Below are positions 7,580 to 8,338 of a stretch of DNA of 8,338 nucleotides, piece after piece (within the stretch, counting starts at the first letter, position 1; each line of letters begins with the position of its first letter). This DNA is from Chlamydiota bacterium (lineage in GTDB: Bacteria > Chlamydiota > Chlamydiia > Chlamydiales > SM23-39). A program made the position numbers and the translations under genes. Under the pieces are notes generated by a model. That model did no database searches. It saw only the letters and a list, made by a program, of their open reading frames with translations, and was not told the origin of the DNA. The DNA lies in the NCBI GenBank assembly GCA_021772195.1, contig JAJFML010000166.1, positions 1-8,338 on the forward strand. The letters run 5' to 3'.

Positions 7580-7618
7580 GAAGCAATAAATTTAAAATTT
7601 TTCCAAAACAAACCCATT
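7580..7618. other. Short convergent intergenic gap without a clear terminator
   Basis: The 39 bases between the stop of the plus-strand helical gene and the stop of the minus-strand coiled-coil gene contain AAATTTAAAATTTTT. This could fold weakly but has no GC stem. I see no convincing intrinsic terminator for either direction. Confidence 0.4.
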
Positions 7619-8338
7619 TTAAATCGAGCCTTGAAGTTTCTTCAGCATGAGCAGGTTTTGAAAGATTGATTTTTGTAAAGAGCGCTCATACTTGAGGATT
7701 TTTTCCGCATTCTCCTTTTCAGGGATGGCTGTAAGCATTATGTTTAGTTTGTCAGTTTCAATGTTTACTAATTTTTCTTTCTCTAGTTCAGAAATTTTCT
7801 CATCAATACGGTGTTTCTCTTTTTCATAAAGTTCTAATAGCCTGTTTGTAATCTTTTTTTTGTCTGTATAACCATTCTTATTCAGAATTGCTTTTAGCTC
7901 TTCGTAACTATTCTGTTCGTACAGAACGTGTTCTTTTTCTTGATAGGTGAGTGTGTCAATTTTTTGAATAATCAATAAAAAATCTTCTGCAATATCGGAC
8001 TCTATATTTTTTCCTGCCCATATAGGTTGATCGAAATCTACTTTCTCTTTTTCCAGGCATTTAACGTACAAATCAATCCAAGAGATATACTCCTGATAAC
8101 CTGTGATTTCTTTGTCCAACTCTTCATTGTTTTTTTTGTTAAAAGTATAAAATTTTTCGAAAATTTGTTCGAGGTACTGCTCTATACTGCCTGCTTCATA
8201 GCGGATAACACGTCGTAATCGCCAAAAATCGATAGCAATTTTCTCAACAAGAAGGCTTTCCATTTGATTTTGAGGGATAAGACAATCTATGAGGTTATTT
8301 AAGACCTCGAGGTACTCTTTTTCACTCTCTTTACCAAA
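7619..8338 (-). CDS. Partial uncharacterised coiled-coil protein with WRLRR and KYERSLQ blocks, 5' end beyond window
   Basis: This is the C-terminal part of a gene entering from the right edge. The first in-window ATG (8261-8263) would give 214 aa. However, the frame stays open for another 25 codons to the window end, and that stretch (EKEYLEVLNNLIDCLIPQNQ just before the methionine) reads like real protein. The true start is therefore probably outside the window. Blocks visible are LLVEKIAIDFWRLRRVIRYE, which starts 4 residues into the 214-aa numbering, a long charged helical middle (ELYEKEKHRIDEKISELEKEK) that should form a coiled coil, and a C-terminal KILKYERSLQKSIF..LMLKKLQ. I recall the WRLRR..RYE plus YER-LQ layout from widespread hypothetical proteins whose upstream part carries a short N-A-x-x-H-G-L type segment, but I know of no established function. 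There is no catalytic motif and no membrane segment. Transcription converges on the nuclease pair. Base composition is clearly more AT-rich than the hsd operon. Confidence 0.75.
   Translation of the reverse strand, partial: FGKESEKEYLEVLNNLIDCLIPQNQMESLLVEKIAIDFWRLRRVIRYEAGSIEQYLEQIFEKFYTFNKKNNEELDKEITGYQEYISWIDLYVKCLEKEKVDFDQPIWAGKNIESDIAEDFLLIIQKIDTLTYQEKEHVLYEQNSYEELKAILNKNGYTDKKKITNRLLELYEKEKHRIDEKISELEKEKLVNIETDKLNIMLTAIPEKENAEKILKYERSLQKSIFQNLLMLKKLQGSI

Noticed and set aside
7580..7620. Possible bidirectional terminator in the convergent gap
   Set aside because: The only symmetry is AAATTT/AAATTT with no GC pairs, too weak to call.
8027..8218. Phenylalanine-rich plus-strand frame resembling a membrane peptide
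   Set aside because: It is antisense to the lysine/glutamate-rich coiled-coil gene. The hydrophobic look is the expected reverse complement of AAA/GAA codons.

Overview
The window comes from a moderately AT-rich bacterium, apparently Gram-negative, that uses TGA as a stop codon and has Shine-Dalgarno sites (AAGGAG, AGGAGGAG). No ribosomal RNA, tRNA or other phylogenetic marker is present, so the lineage cannot be named. The content looks like an accessory or defence locus: a complete type I restriction-modification operon next to a divergently transcribed pair of genes and an unassigned coiled-coil gene.

Positions 1-6125, minus strand: an hsdM-hsdS-hsdR operon read from right to left. HsdM (582 aa) is the N6-adenine methyltransferase. 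HsdS (444 aa) is the DNA-recognition subunit and carries two target-recognition domains between duplicated conserved segments. HsdR (at least 1016 residues, open to the left edge) is the nuclease and translocase. Both gene junctions are 4-base ATGA overlaps, so translation is probably coupled in the order methylase, specificity, restriction. All the diagnostic motifs are intact, so the system looks functional.

Positions 6126-6338: a very AT-rich divergent intergenic region. It should hold the hsdM promoter on the minus strand and the promoter of the rightward genes on the plus strand.

Positions 6339-7579, plus strand: a two-gene unit with a 5-base gap. The first gene encodes a 258-aa PD-(D/E)XK nuclease of the RecB/Cas4-like type with four cysteines placed as if for a metal or Fe-S cluster. 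The second encodes a 152-aa helical protein of unknown function. This pair is the best candidate for something undescribed, as an accessory module to the R-M system or as an independent defence or repair unit.

Positions 7619-8338, minus strand: a partial coding region entering from the right edge and converging on the pair. It encodes a charged coiled-coil protein with an LLVEKIA..FWRLRR..RYE block and a C-terminal KYERSLQ block. The reading frame stays open upstream of the first in-window ATG, so that ATG is probably not the true start.
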